Part shown: positions 40,456 through 47,567 of the stretch, piece after piece
How positions within the stretch are numbered: position 1 is the first letter of the stretch
Layout: each line of letters starts with the position of its first letter
Assembly (NCBI GenBank): GCA_021295835.1
Contig: JAGWBP010000009.1
Coordinates: forward strand, 1-47,567
Length of the DNA: 47,567 nucleotides
Reading direction: 5' to 3'
Source: Gemmatimonadota bacterium
GTDB taxonomy: Bacteria; Gemmatimonadota; Gemmatimonadetes; Longimicrobiales; Gaopeijiaceae
The notes under the pieces: model-generated
Told to the model about the DNA's origin: nothing
Database searches by the model: none
Seen by the model: only the letters and a program-made list of their open reading frames with translations
Made by a program: the position numbers and the translations under genes

Positions 40456-42657
40456 ATGAGAAGTGTGGCGGCCCCGGCCGTTCCCACGGCAGGCGTCGGA
40501 TGCTGGACTGGGCTGCGCCCGTTCGTCTTGGTCGTCGGCGCCCTCCTCTCCGCCGCCCTGGCCGCTGGCGCCGTTGCCCAGGAGGCGGGCTACACCCCCG
40601 AGCACTATTACCGCATGATGGGGATCGGCGAGGTTGCAATCTCCCCGGACGGGCGATACGTCGCCTTCACCGTCACGAGGGTGGTGGAGGAGGAGAACCG
40701 GCGCGCTCGGCGGATCTGGCTACAGCCGCTGGCCGGGGGGCGGCCAACCGGCCCCGCAGTGGCGATCACCGGCTCCGGCGACGACTCTAGCGACCCGCGC
40801 TGGTCCCCAGACGGGTCGCTGCTGGCCTTTTCGTCCAAACGGAGCGACGACCCCAACCCGATCTGGTTCCTTCGCATCGGAGCGCCGGGCGGCGAGGCGT
40901 TCCACATCGAGGGGGTCCACTCCGCGCCGGTCTGGTCGCCGGACGGAACCCGCATCGCCTTCGTCAAGGCGCCGGATGCGGATCGCGACGGCGAAGTGCA
41001 GGGAGGGGGGGGCGCCAGCGCCGAGAGCCGAGAGGGGTGGATTGCGCCGGATGCCGTCTCGCGCACCCTCGACCCCGACCGCTTCGACGGCAGAGTCGTC
41101 ACCTCGACGCGCTACAAGCGGGATGGACGGCTAGCGCTGCAACCCCATTACCAGACGGTTTCCAAGCGGCAGATCATGGTGGTGGACGCAGAGGGTGGGG
41201 TGCCCGAGGCGCTGACCCAGCTCCCCTTCCACGCGAACGAGCCGGTATGGTCGCCGGACGGTCGGTTGATCTTCTCCGCGGACGAGCGCGAGGACGACGA
41301 GCTCGCCACCGAGCCGCGCGGCGACATCTGGGCGGTGGATGGGGCTGGGGGGACCGTTCGCCGTCTCACATCCGGCACCGGGAGCTCGGACTGGCCTGCC
41401 GTCTCCCCCGATGGCCGCCGTATCGCCTACCGGTCGCTGCCGACGAGGGGCGCTCAGCCCGACCTCCTAGTCGCGGAGATCGGCCCGGACGGGCACTTCC
41501 GGGGCGAGCCCCTCAACCTGACGGCCGAGTGGGATCTGCGGCCGGGCGCGCCGCGCTGGACGGCGGATGGAACGGCTCTCCTCTTCTCGGCCGGCATGGA
41601 GGGCGATGCTCACCTCTTCCGGGCGGTGCCGGGCGAGGGGGTGGAGCAGGTCACGCTAGGCACCCGTCGGCTATCCTCCTTCTCCTTTGCGGCTGACGGC
41701 ACCATGATGGCCTTCGTGGCCACCGACGCGACCAACCCGACGGAGCTCTACCTGGGAGATACGGCGGGGAACACGGAGGAGAAGGTCACCCGCTTCAACG
41801 ACGAGTGGCTCTCGGAGGTTACGCTCATGCCAGCCGAGGAGCTTCGCTGGAACTCTGGCGACGGGACCGAGATCCAGGGGTGGATGATCAGGCCGGTGGG
41901 GGAAGCCGCCGGGGATGCGTCGGCACCGATGATACTCAAGATCCACGGCGGTCCGCACTCGGCCTACGGCAATACCTTCTTCCCGACCTTCCATCTCCTC
42001 TCGGCGGCCGGATTCTACGTCCTCTACGCCAATCCGCGCGGATCGTCGGGGTACGGACACGACTTCGAGTACGCGACGCGCGGCGAGTGGGGCATCGTGG
42101 ATCGGGACGACCTGCTCGCCGGAGTGAGGGCGGCCCTCGACGCCTACCCGGGGATCGACTCGACCCGGATCGGCGTCTCCGGGGGGAGCTACGGCGGCTT
42201 CATGACGAACTGGCTGACGGCGACGACAGATCGTTTCGCCGCGGCGGTCACCTCGCGCTCGATCGCCAACTGGGAGAGCTGGTGGGGGACCTCCGACGCC
42301 CAGTCGCTGACCGAGTACGAGTTCTACGGGCCGCCGTGGGAGGAGAGGGACCTCTACCGGCGCCTCTCGCCGATCTCCTACGTGGAGAACGTCACTGCTC
42401 CGACGCTCGTCATCCACAGCGAGAACGACTACAGGACCCCTATCGGCGACGCCGAACAGTGGTTCATGTCGCTCAGGAAGCTGGGCGTGCCCGTCGAGAT
42501 GGTGCGCTACCCCAGGTCGTCGCACGGGCTCTCCCGGACGGGCGAACCGTGGCTGCTGGTGGACCGGCTGGAGCGCATCCGCAGCTGGTTCGTCCACTAC
42601 CTGATCGACGCGGCACCGACGGGGCCTTCACCGCCGGGCGCGGACCCCTCCGACTGA
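40456..42657 (+). CDS. S9-family prolyl oligopeptidase-type peptidase, secreted
   Basis: 733 residues from ATG 40456. A signal peptide (FVLVVGALLSAALAAGAVAQ, ending about residue 41) precedes a WD40/TolB-like beta-propeller with repeated PDGR/SPDG motifs (about 60-420) and the C-terminal alpha/beta-hydrolase domain. The triad is clear: Ser 578 in GVSGGSYGGFM, Asp 658 in HSENDYRTP and His 690 in SSHGLSR. It is most like the acylaminoacyl-peptidase/DPP IV branch (S9C) and probably degrades short peptides in the periplasm. The Xaa-Pro aminopeptidase gene follows after four bases, so the two may act together in peptide use. Confidence 0.94.
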   Translation: MRSVAAPAVPTAGVGCWTGLRPFVLVVGALLSAALAAGAVAQEAGYTPEHYYRMMGIGEVAISPDGRYVAFTVTRVVEEENRRARRIWLQPLAGGRPTGPAVAITGSGDDSSDPRWSPDGSLLAFSSKRSDDPNPIWFLRIGAPGGEAFHIEGVHSAPVWSPDGTRIAFVKAPDADRDGEVQGGGGASAESREGWIAPDAVSRTLDPDRFDGRVVTSTRYKRDGRLALQPHYQTVSKRQIMVVDAEGGVPEALTQLPFHANEPVWSPDGRLIFSADEREDDELATEPRGDIWAVDGAGGTVRRLTSGTGSSDWPAVSPDGRRIAYRSLPTRGAQPDLLVAEIGPDGHFRGEPLNLTAEWDLRPGAPRWTADGTALLFSAGMEGDAHLFRAVPGEGVEQVTLGTRRLSSFSFAADGTMMAFVATDATNPTELYLGDTAGNTEEKVTRFNDEWLSEVTLMPAEELRWNSGDGTEIQGWMIRPVGEAAGDASAPMILKIHGGPHSAYGNTFFPTFHLLSAAGFYVLYANPRGSSGYGHDFEYATRGEWGIVDRDDLLAGVRAALDAYPGIDSTRIGVSGGSYGGFMTNWLTATTDRFAAAVTSRSIANWESWWGTSDAQSLTEYEFYGPPWEERDLYRRLSPISYVENVTAPTLVIHSENDYRTPIGDAEQWFMSLRKLGVPVEMVRYPRSSHGLSRTGEPWLLVDRLERIRSWFVHYLIDAAPTGPSPPGADPSD

Positions 42658-42661
42658 GGAG

Positions 42662-44017
42662 ATGGTGAGAACGGGGAACTCCGGTCCCACCTTCGACTAC
42701 TCAGCCCGTCGCCAGGCTCTGTACCCCCGCCTAGGGCGCGGGGCGCTGCTGCTGCCCGCCGCACCGGTCCGCTACAAGAACGCTGACTCCGAGTACCGCT
42801 ACCGGCCCGATTCCGAGCTCCTCTACCTGACGGGCTGGGACCAGCCTGACGCGGTCGCGTTGATCAGGGGATTTGCGTCCGAGCGTAGATTTGTGCTATT
42901 TGTGCCAAAGCGAGACGCGAAGGCCGAGCTCTGGAGCGGTGTAAGATCGGAGCCGGAGGAGTGCGCCGAGCGCTTCGGGGCCGACGCCGCCTACCCGATC
43001 GACGAGCTTGCCACCCGTGCGCCGGCGCTCCTCGCCGACGCATCGGAGATCTGGTACCGGCTGGGGACGAGCGGGCGCTGCGACCGGGTGGTGCGGGCGG
43101 CGTTGGGGCGGGGGAGGGCCCGCCGGGTGCGCGAGGGCAGGGGGCCCGGGCTGCTCGCCGACCCCGGCGCTCTGCTGGACGGAGTGCGTGCGGTCAAGGA
43201 TCCCGCCGAGATCGAGTGCCTCCGCCAGGCCGCCGACATCACGGTCGAGGCCTTTCGCGAGGCGCTTCCGCTGGTGCGAGGGGGCGCGGGAGAGTGGGAG
43301 ATCGAGGCCGCGTTGGAGGGCGGCTTTCGCGCGAGGGGTGCCGACGGCCCAGCCTTCGCGACGATCGTCGCCGCCGGGGCCAACGCCTGCACACTGCACT
43401 ACGCCGCCAATTCGGGGCGCATCGAGGAGGGCGACCTGGTGGTCGTTGACGCCGGGGCGGAGTTCCGCTCGTACGCAGCCGACATCACACGCACGGTGCC
43501 TGCGTCGGGGACGCTGAGCGGGCTCCGGCGGGATCTCTACGAGGTGGTGCTGGCGGCGCGCGGTGCCGCCCTGGGAGTCTGCGCGCCGGGTGCCGAGCTG
43601 GACTGTGTGCACCGGGCCGCCACAAGGGTGATCGCGAGCGGGCTCATCGACCTGGGCGTTCTCGACTCGTCGCTGGACGAGGCGCTCGAGACGCGGAGCT
43701 ACCGTCGCTACTTCCCGCACCGTACGTCGCACTGGCTGGGGCTCGACACCCACGACCCCGGGCCCTACCGCCGGGATGGGGGGCCACCGACGCTCCTGCC
43801 GTCGATGTTCCTCACAGTGGAGCCCGGTCTCTACCTCCCGCCGGACGATCGGGACTTGCCAGACGGCCTCGCGGGGTGTGGCGTCAGGATCGAGGACGAG
43901 GTGCTGATCACAACAACTGGCGCCGAGGTGCTGACCGCAGGGCTGCCGATCGAAGTGGAGGGTCTTGACGAGCTGATGGGGGGATCGCCAGAGCCCGCCA
44001 CCCCGACGGACCCCTGA
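42662..44017 (+). CDS. pepP: Xaa-Pro aminopeptidase (M24B, PepP-like)
   Basis: 451 residues from ATG 42662, with GAGGAG just before. Creatinase/aminopeptidase-P layout: an N-terminal domain (RRQALYPRLGRGALLLPAAP, then EYRYRPDSELLYLTGW) and a pita-bread catalytic domain. The five metal ligands are visible: Asp 263 and Asp 274 (VVVDAGAEFRSYAADITRTV), His 364 (DTHDPGPY), Glu 387 (LTVEPGLYLP) and Glu 411 (VRIEDEVLIT). It removes the N-terminal residue before proline. There is no signal peptide, so it acts in the cytoplasm. Its TGA shares a base with the next ATG. Confidence 0.94.
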   Translation: MVRTGNSGPTFDYSARRQALYPRLGRGALLLPAAPVRYKNADSEYRYRPDSELLYLTGWDQPDAVALIRGFASERRFVLFVPKRDAKAELWSGVRSEPEECAERFGADAAYPIDELATRAPALLADASEIWYRLGTSGRCDRVVRAALGRGRARRVREGRGPGLLADPGALLDGVRAVKDPAEIECLRQAADITVEAFREALPLVRGGAGEWEIEAALEGGFRARGADGPAFATIVAAGANACTLHYAANSGRIEEGDLVVVDAGAEFRSYAADITRTVPASGTLSGLRRDLYEVVLAARGAALGVCAPGAELDCVHRAATRVIASGLIDLGVLDSSLDEALETRSYRRYFPHRTSHWLGLDTHDPGPYRRDGGPPTLLPSMFLTVEPGLYLPPDDRDLPDGLAGCGVRIEDEVLITTTGAEVLTAGLPIEVEGLDELMGGSPEPATPTDP

Positions 44018-44889
44018 TGCAAGGCCTTCGCCGTGCGGGCGTCGCGTACGACCTGGTCGCGCGTCTGCAGGCCCCGGGGCCGCTCGTGGCGGTCGAGCTG
44101 CGTCCTCCCAGGCTGGGTTTGGACGCCGAGCGAAGCATTGACGTCTGGATCGACATGCATCATGCCGTCCAGCGCCTGGCACGCGACGACACCATCGTGC
44201 TGCTCACCGACGACGCGGCAGGATCGGCCGAGGAGGAGAGCCTGGCCCACCTGAGCGCCAACCTGGGGAGATCGGCCGAGCTGCGAAACGTGCTGCCCTT
44301 CCTGACGTGCAACCACCCGCTCGACTACTGTCGCCTCTTCGTGCGCCGTGCCGCAGAGCTGGGAGTGGCCGGGGTGACGGTTGTCGGAGGGGACCCATCC
44401 GCGGAGATGGAACGTTGCGTCCCGCACGGCAAGGATCTCCGCCAGGTGCTAGGCCTTGAGCAGCCCCGCCTGCCGCTGGGCGGATGGGCGAATCCGAACC
44501 GCGACCCAGTCGGCCAGGCCAGACTCGTCGCTGCCCGCGACTTCTCCGCCGACTACGTCTTCACCCAGATCGTCTCGCACCATTCACTTGGCCCGGTGGA
44601 GCGCTTCCTCTCGGAGCTCCGCCGCCTGGGAGTCGCCACGCCCGTGGTCTTCGGCGTCTTCCTCTACCGGAGTCCAAACCCCCGAACTCTCTCCTACCTG
44701 GGCCGCTACTTCCCGGTGCCCGTCCGCGAAATTGCGGCTGACTTCGAGGCCGGGATGAGCGCCCACGAGATCTGCGCCGAGTCGATCCGCAGACTCCGCG
44801 ATGTAGGTGCCGATAAGGTGTACATTTGCAACCTGCCGACGAATAAAGTAAACGCTACGTTACAAAATGTAAAGCAAAGATTACTCTGA
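44017..44889 (+). CDS. Methylenetetrahydrofolate reductase-like protein
   Basis: 290 residues from ATG 44017. The TIM-barrel-like pattern resembles a divergent MTHFR: VAVELRPPR (for the family's VSFEFFPPR), TDDAAGSAEEESLAHLS, VLPFLTCNHPLDYCRLFVRRAAELGVAGVTVVGGDPS (equivalent to the folate-binding LTC and GD-P region), RDFSADYVFTQIVSHHS (F-x-x-GADxxxTQ) and VVFGVFLYRSPNPRTLSYL. It probably binds FAD and folate, but activity is not certain because several canonical residues differ. The last 24 codons are strikingly A/T-rich compared with the rest of the gene. Confidence 0.68.
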   Translation: MQGLRRAGVAYDLVARLQAPGPLVAVELRPPRLGLDAERSIDVWIDMHHAVQRLARDDTIVLLTDDAAGSAEEESLAHLSANLGRSAELRNVLPFLTCNHPLDYCRLFVRRAAELGVAGVTVVGGDPSAEMERCVPHGKDLRQVLGLEQPRLPLGGWANPNRDPVGQARLVAARDFSADYVFTQIVSHHSLGPVERFLSELRRLGVATPVVFGVFLYRSPNPRTLSYLGRYFPVPVREIAADFEAGMSAHEICAESIRRLRDVGADKVYICNLPTNKVNATLQNVKQRLL

Positions 44890-44899
44890 CCGAGAGATT

Positions 44900-45289
44900 G
44901 TGGGCAGTATCGTGAGCGGAGAGGGTGCGGGGGCTGCTGGCGGCCCCACGTACAAGCTCGTCCACGAGACCTGCGACCATCCGGCGGGGCTTTCCGTCGG
45001 CGGCCACTACCTCAACAACGTCTGCGACGGCAGCGGAGCCGCGCTGGCGGCCTTAGACTCCCTGATCGTGGCCCACGAGTACGAGCACCGGGACAGCCTC
45101 GACGAGTACATCAAGACCGTGAACCGCTTCGGCCGCTACGGCAGGCTGGGGGCGGGAAGTGCCGTTAGGGGCCGGGAAACGGCTTCCTGGAGGGGGCAAC
45201 CCCTGAGCTGCGGCGATGTGCGGCAGCCCCCATTGGGCAACCCATGGTTGCGCCCCGAGCTCCAGATCGATCTCGATCGCGTCCTGTAG
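44900..45289 (+). CDS. Unknown small protein, possibly 3'-truncated
   Basis: 129 residues from GTG 44900, 10 bases after the MTHFR-like gene. The first 80 residues look like a real conserved protein: YKLVHETCDHPAGLSVGGHYLNNVCDGSGAALAALD, then HEYEHRDSLDEYIKTVNRFGRYG. They have two Cys and several His/Glu residues that could bind metal. After GRYGRLGAGS the sequence becomes low-complexity and Arg/Pro-rich, overlapping G/C-rich inverted segments, as if the original 3' end had been lost or replaced next to the IS region. I do not recognise the family. Confidence 0.55.
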   Translation: MGSIVSGEGAGAAGGPTYKLVHETCDHPAGLSVGGHYLNNVCDGSGAALAALDSLIVAHEYEHRDSLDEYIKTVNRFGRYGRLGAGSAVRGRETASWRGQPLSCGDVRQPPLGNPWLRPELQIDLDRVL

Positions 45290-45640
45290 AGGTCCCGAAA
45301 TGACGGGCGAAGCCGACAGACTGGCAAGCGTGCTTTACATAAGTGGGCAACTGTCGGTTGCCCCCCTAGCTGCCCCCGGACGGCCTCGCCAGCCTACCCT
45401 GTCCCCTTCTGTAGGCTTCGCGTTAGATCGAGAGATTCTAACAGCAGCGACAGGCGACCAGGCCGGGAGTAACCAAAGCCTACCAGTGCCACCGAGCACC
45501 GGCGGGGGACTTGTACCCCGGCCCGGAAGCCGCGATGGATGCCCAGTGGGGAGTTCGCGCCATCGAGCGCCAGTACAGGGATTGGCGAGCATCGCGGCAC
45601 CGCCCCGACTGTCCAGTGACACCTTCACACGGGAGGGAGC
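45290..45640 (+). other. Left-flank region of an IS110-family element, candidate bridge-RNA locus
   Basis: 351 bases without a gene. A perfect hairpin GGGCAAC-TGTCG-GTTGCCC lies at 45345-45363, and the same GGGCAAC word also occurs at about 45195 and 45234. The part nearest the transposase (about 45400-45630) has many short complementary runs and ends in a GGAGGG ribosome site. IS110-family elements are known to encode a structured non-coding bridge RNA between the left end and the transposase start, so this is the expected location. I cannot define its ends or its guide loops by eye. Confidence 0.45.
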
Positions 45641-46730
45641 ATGATGAGACATGAGGCCTGGTTCGCCAGCGTGGACTGGGCATCGGAAGCGCACCATGTC
45701 TGCGTGGTTGGCAGCGACGGCTCGAAGCGAGCGGAACGCATCTTCCGCCACGGAGGCGCGGGGCTCGCCGAGATAGCTGATTGGATCGCAGCGAGGTGCG
45801 GAGGAGCCGCCCCGGAGGACATTCCGGTGGGGATCGAGATCCCGCACGGGCCGGTCGTCGAGAGCCTCATGGACCACGGGTTCTGAGTCTACTCGATCAA
45901 CCCGAAGCAGCTCGACCGGTTCCGCGACCGCTACTCGCCCGCCGACGCCAAGGACGACAGCCTCGACGCCCGCGTCCTCGCCGACGCGCTGAGGACCGAT
46001 CTTCACCACTTCCGGAGGATCGATCCCGTCGACCCGGTCGTCGTCGAACTCAGGGCGTGGTCGCGGATCGACGAGGAGCTCACTCGGGGAGCGCACGCGC
46101 CTGTCGAACCGCGTGCGGGAGCAGCTGTGGCGCTACTATCCGCAGATCCTCGATGCGGTCGGAAGCGTAGTCGAGCCCTGGGCCCTCGATCTCTGGGCCA
46201 AGGTGCCGACGCCCGCGAAGGCCCGGCGCGTCCAGCGCCGGACCCTTGAGAGCCTTCTCAAGCGCCACAGGATCCGGCGGATCACCGCCGACCAGCTCTT
46301 CGACATCCTTCGCGCCCCGGCCGTCGCCGTCGCACCCGGAACCACCGAGGCCGCGGTCGCCCACATCCGAAGCGTCTTCGAACGCATCCGCCTCGTACAC
46401 CGCCAACTCGCCGAGGCCAAGCGGGAGTTCGCCCGCCTGATCGATGTCCTGGCCGATAGCGAGGACTCCGGCTCCGGCCAACCCGTCGGGCAGCGCGATG
46501 TGACGGTCCTCTCCTCCCTGCCCGGAGTCGGCCAGACCGTCATCGCCACGCTGCTCGCTGAGGCCCCCCAAGCGCTGGCGCGCCGGGACTACAAGGCGTT
46601 GCGGTGCATGTGCGGCGTTGCGTCGGCCACACGGCGATCCGGCAAGTACAAGCTCGTCGTGCGCCGAATGGCCGCCCATGCCCGCCTTGCTCAGGCCCTG
46701 CTCCAGATGGTGCCTCAGAAGCACCCGCGT
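45641..46730 (+). pseudogene. IS110-family transposase, degenerate
   Basis: From ATG 45641 the frame encodes a DEDD N-terminal domain (FASVDWASEAHHVCVVG with Asp 12, GIEIPHG with Glu 66), then a premature TGA at 45884-45886 right after DHGF. The same frame continues VYSINPKQLDRFRDRYSPADAKDD, then LDARVLADALR with the last two Asp. Near 46086-46089 an extra G shifts the frame; the +1 frame then gives LSNRVREQLWRYYPQILDA, the central coiled region, and SSLPGVGQTVIATLLAEAP of the C-terminal Tnp20 domain. After RRMAAHARLAQALLQMV (about 46710) the family-typical end is lost. It is almost certainly inactive. Confidence 0.85.
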
Positions 46731-46743
46731 TTCTCTCCCTATC

Positions 46744-46775
46744 ATGGCGTCTCCTCCGTTCAGTGGAGACGCCAT
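46744..46775. repeat. Perfect 11-bp inverted repeat near the end of the decayed IS
   Basis: ATGGCGTCTCC at 46744-46754 pairs perfectly with GGAGACGCCAT at 46765-46775 across a 10-base loop. It lies just after the point where the transposase similarity ends. It could be an element end, a terminator without T-run, or part of another small inserted sequence. Confidence 0.5.
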
Positions 46776-46965
46776 CCTGCGACATCCGCCGGGAATCCTC
46801 AGGAACCCCCGAGCCCATCCACCCAGCCACCCCTCCCTCAGCTTCCGAAACCCTGCCATTTTCGACGGCCACTTCTCTGCAATTTTGCGTGGCCGCCAAC
46901 ACCGGCTTCCCGCTCATGATCATTTCTCATTGGACAACGCTTCCCCGCTCGTGCTTGTCTGTTAG

Positions 46966-46985
46966 CCTCAGGCCCGGGCCTGAGG
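46966..46985. repeat. 20-bp perfect palindrome
   Basis: CCTCAGGCCCGGGCCTGAGG at 46966-46985 is a perfect palindrome with no loop. It is followed 10 bases later by a longer hairpin. Together they mark the upstream edge of the second IS110-family element. Confidence 0.6.
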
Positions 46986-46995
46986 GAAAACCCGG

Positions 46996-47025
46996 CCCTT
47001 CGGCGCCCTGCAGGGTGCCGAAGGG
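46996..47025. repeat. 30-base hairpin, nearly perfect
   Basis: Bases 46996-47010 pair with 47011-47025 (CCCTTCGGCGCCCTG against CAGGGTGCCGAAGGG), with one G-T pair and otherwise complete complementarity. It is the strongest hairpin seen in the window and lies 134 bases before the second transposase start. It could be a stem of the element's non-coding RNA or a transcription barrier protecting the element. Confidence 0.6.
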
Positions 47026-47158
47026 GGGCGGTGGTCGGACCGTTTCATGCTTGGCCGTGAAGGGGCCGCAAGTGAGTTGGGTCGCCACCGTCCTTCCCTA
47101 CGTCCTGAATGGATACCCGAGCATCAAGGCTCGCATGACAAGCACAGGAGAAGGGAAT

Positions 47159-47567
47159 ATGACCGAGCATACCGTCGGGATCGATCTCTCGAAAGCCTGG
47201 CTCGACGCCTACGCCGCGCCCGAGGGGAGGGCCGCCCGGTTCTCGAACGACGCGGCCGGCTTCCGGAAACTGATCGCTTGGATCGGCCCCGGGATCGACC
47301 GGATCGCGTACGAACCCTCCGGAGCCTTCCACCGCGACCTCGAGGACACCCTCCTGAAGGCCGGACTCCCCATGTATGCGATCAACCCCTTCCAAGCCCG
47401 GTCCTTCGCCCGGTCCCTCGGCCAGCGGGCCAAGACCGACGCGATCGACGCGCGCACGCTGGCGCGGATGGCCGCCGCGATCGACGACCTCCGCCCGACC
47501 AAGGCAACGTCCGGGAACGAGCGCGACCTCGCCGAACTGAGGTTGGTGCGCGATGGGCTGGTGGCGG
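47159..47567 (+). CDS. IS110-family transposase, N-terminal part (runs off window end)
   Basis: 136 residues visible from ATG 47159, with GGAGAAGGG as ribosome site. The DEDD (RuvC-like) catalytic domain is intact so far: HTVGIDLSKAWLDAY (Asp 9), RIAYEPSGAFHRDLE (Glu 52), MYAINPFQARSFARSLGQ, KTDAIDARTLARMAA (Asp 94, Asp 97). No stop or frameshift is seen up to the window edge. It differs clearly in sequence from the decayed transposase 1.5 kb upstream, so this is a separate element of the same family, not a duplicate. Confidence 0.9.
   Translation, partial: MTEHTVGIDLSKAWLDAYAAPEGRAARFSNDAAGFRKLIAWIGPGIDRIAYEPSGAFHRDLEDTLLKAGLPMYAINPFQARSFARSLGQRAKTDAIDARTLARMAAAIDDLRPTKATSGNERDLAELRLVRDGLVA

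Larger units (their letters stand above)
46731..47158 (+). other. Inter-element region with strong hairpins, left flank of the second IS110-family element
   Basis: 428 bases between the decayed transposase and the next one. The first part continues an open frame (to 46919) of no recognisable content. Three marked inverted repeats occur: 46744-46775, 46966-46985 and 46996-47025. The stretch from about 46940 to 47158, ending in ACAGGAGAAGGG before ATG 47159, is where the left end and bridge RNA of the second element would be expected. Confidence 0.45.

Overview
The window is high-GC chromosomal DNA with tightly packed genes, many GTG and TTG starts, and many stop/start overlaps (GTGA, ATGA, TGATG). 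The organism is Gram-negative: it has LpxH, LptE, ExbB/ExbD/TonB, a TonB-dependent receptor and lipoproteins. The mix of S46 and S9 peptidases, a type-2 IleRS, an exbB-exbD-exbD-tonB operon and a DUF5683 protein fits Gemmatimonadota or a close relative. This is inferred from gene content only; no 16S or other marker was available. I found no rRNA, tRNA or CRISPR array.

Layout. 1-4363 (minus): a MoxR-ATPase operon (membrane protein, DUF4129, DUF4350, MoxR, and a DUF58 gene cut by the window edge), followed by endonuclease IV. 5475-12197 (plus): S46 peptidase, glycerophosphodiesterase, a TilS-Hpt fusion and FtsH. 12253-13050 (minus): diadenylate cyclase CdaA. 13230-21296 (plus): ExbB-ExbD-ExbD-TonB, YggS, purine nucleoside phosphorylase, IleRS and an RluD-type pseudouridine synthase. 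21446-24146: DUF5683 protein, LpxH (minus), an unknown lipoprotein and LptE. 24124-31822 (plus): a ten-gene Mrp-type cation/proton antiporter operon with three MrpD/MrpA-like antiporter subunits and no full-length MrpA. 32010-33247: rdgB-greA. 33470-36154 (minus): a beta-barrel-like protein, ECF sigma factor, anti-sigma factor and a frameshifted secreted protein. 36320-40370: NAGPA-type phosphodiester glycosidase, TonB-dependent receptor (minus) and an SDR oxidoreductase. 40456-45289 (plus): S9 peptidase, Xaa-Pro aminopeptidase, an MTHFR-like protein and an unknown ORF. 45290-end: a decayed IS110-family element followed by the start of an apparently intact second one.

Functional themes are envelope biogenesis (lptE, lpxH, CdaA, FtsH), energised outer-membrane uptake (ExbBD/TonB plus receptor), peptide catabolism (S46, S9, M24B) and sodium/proton homeostasis (Mrp).

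The most interesting non-coding signal is a small dispersed palindromic element with inverted-repeat ends. I see two long copies (about 21362-21472 and 31858-32093), one partial copy (about 40291-40357), a minimal hairpin form (4408-4437) and one weak candidate near 12213-12245. All lie at gene boundaries. Three of them supply coding sequence: the start of the DUF5683 gene, the N-terminus of RdgB and the C-terminus of the SDR protein. Other points to check are the swapped GxHH signature in IleRS, a CdaA with DGS instead of DGA, an SDR with His at the catalytic Tyr position, and a gene whose three frameshifts each look like loss of one base in a homopolymer.
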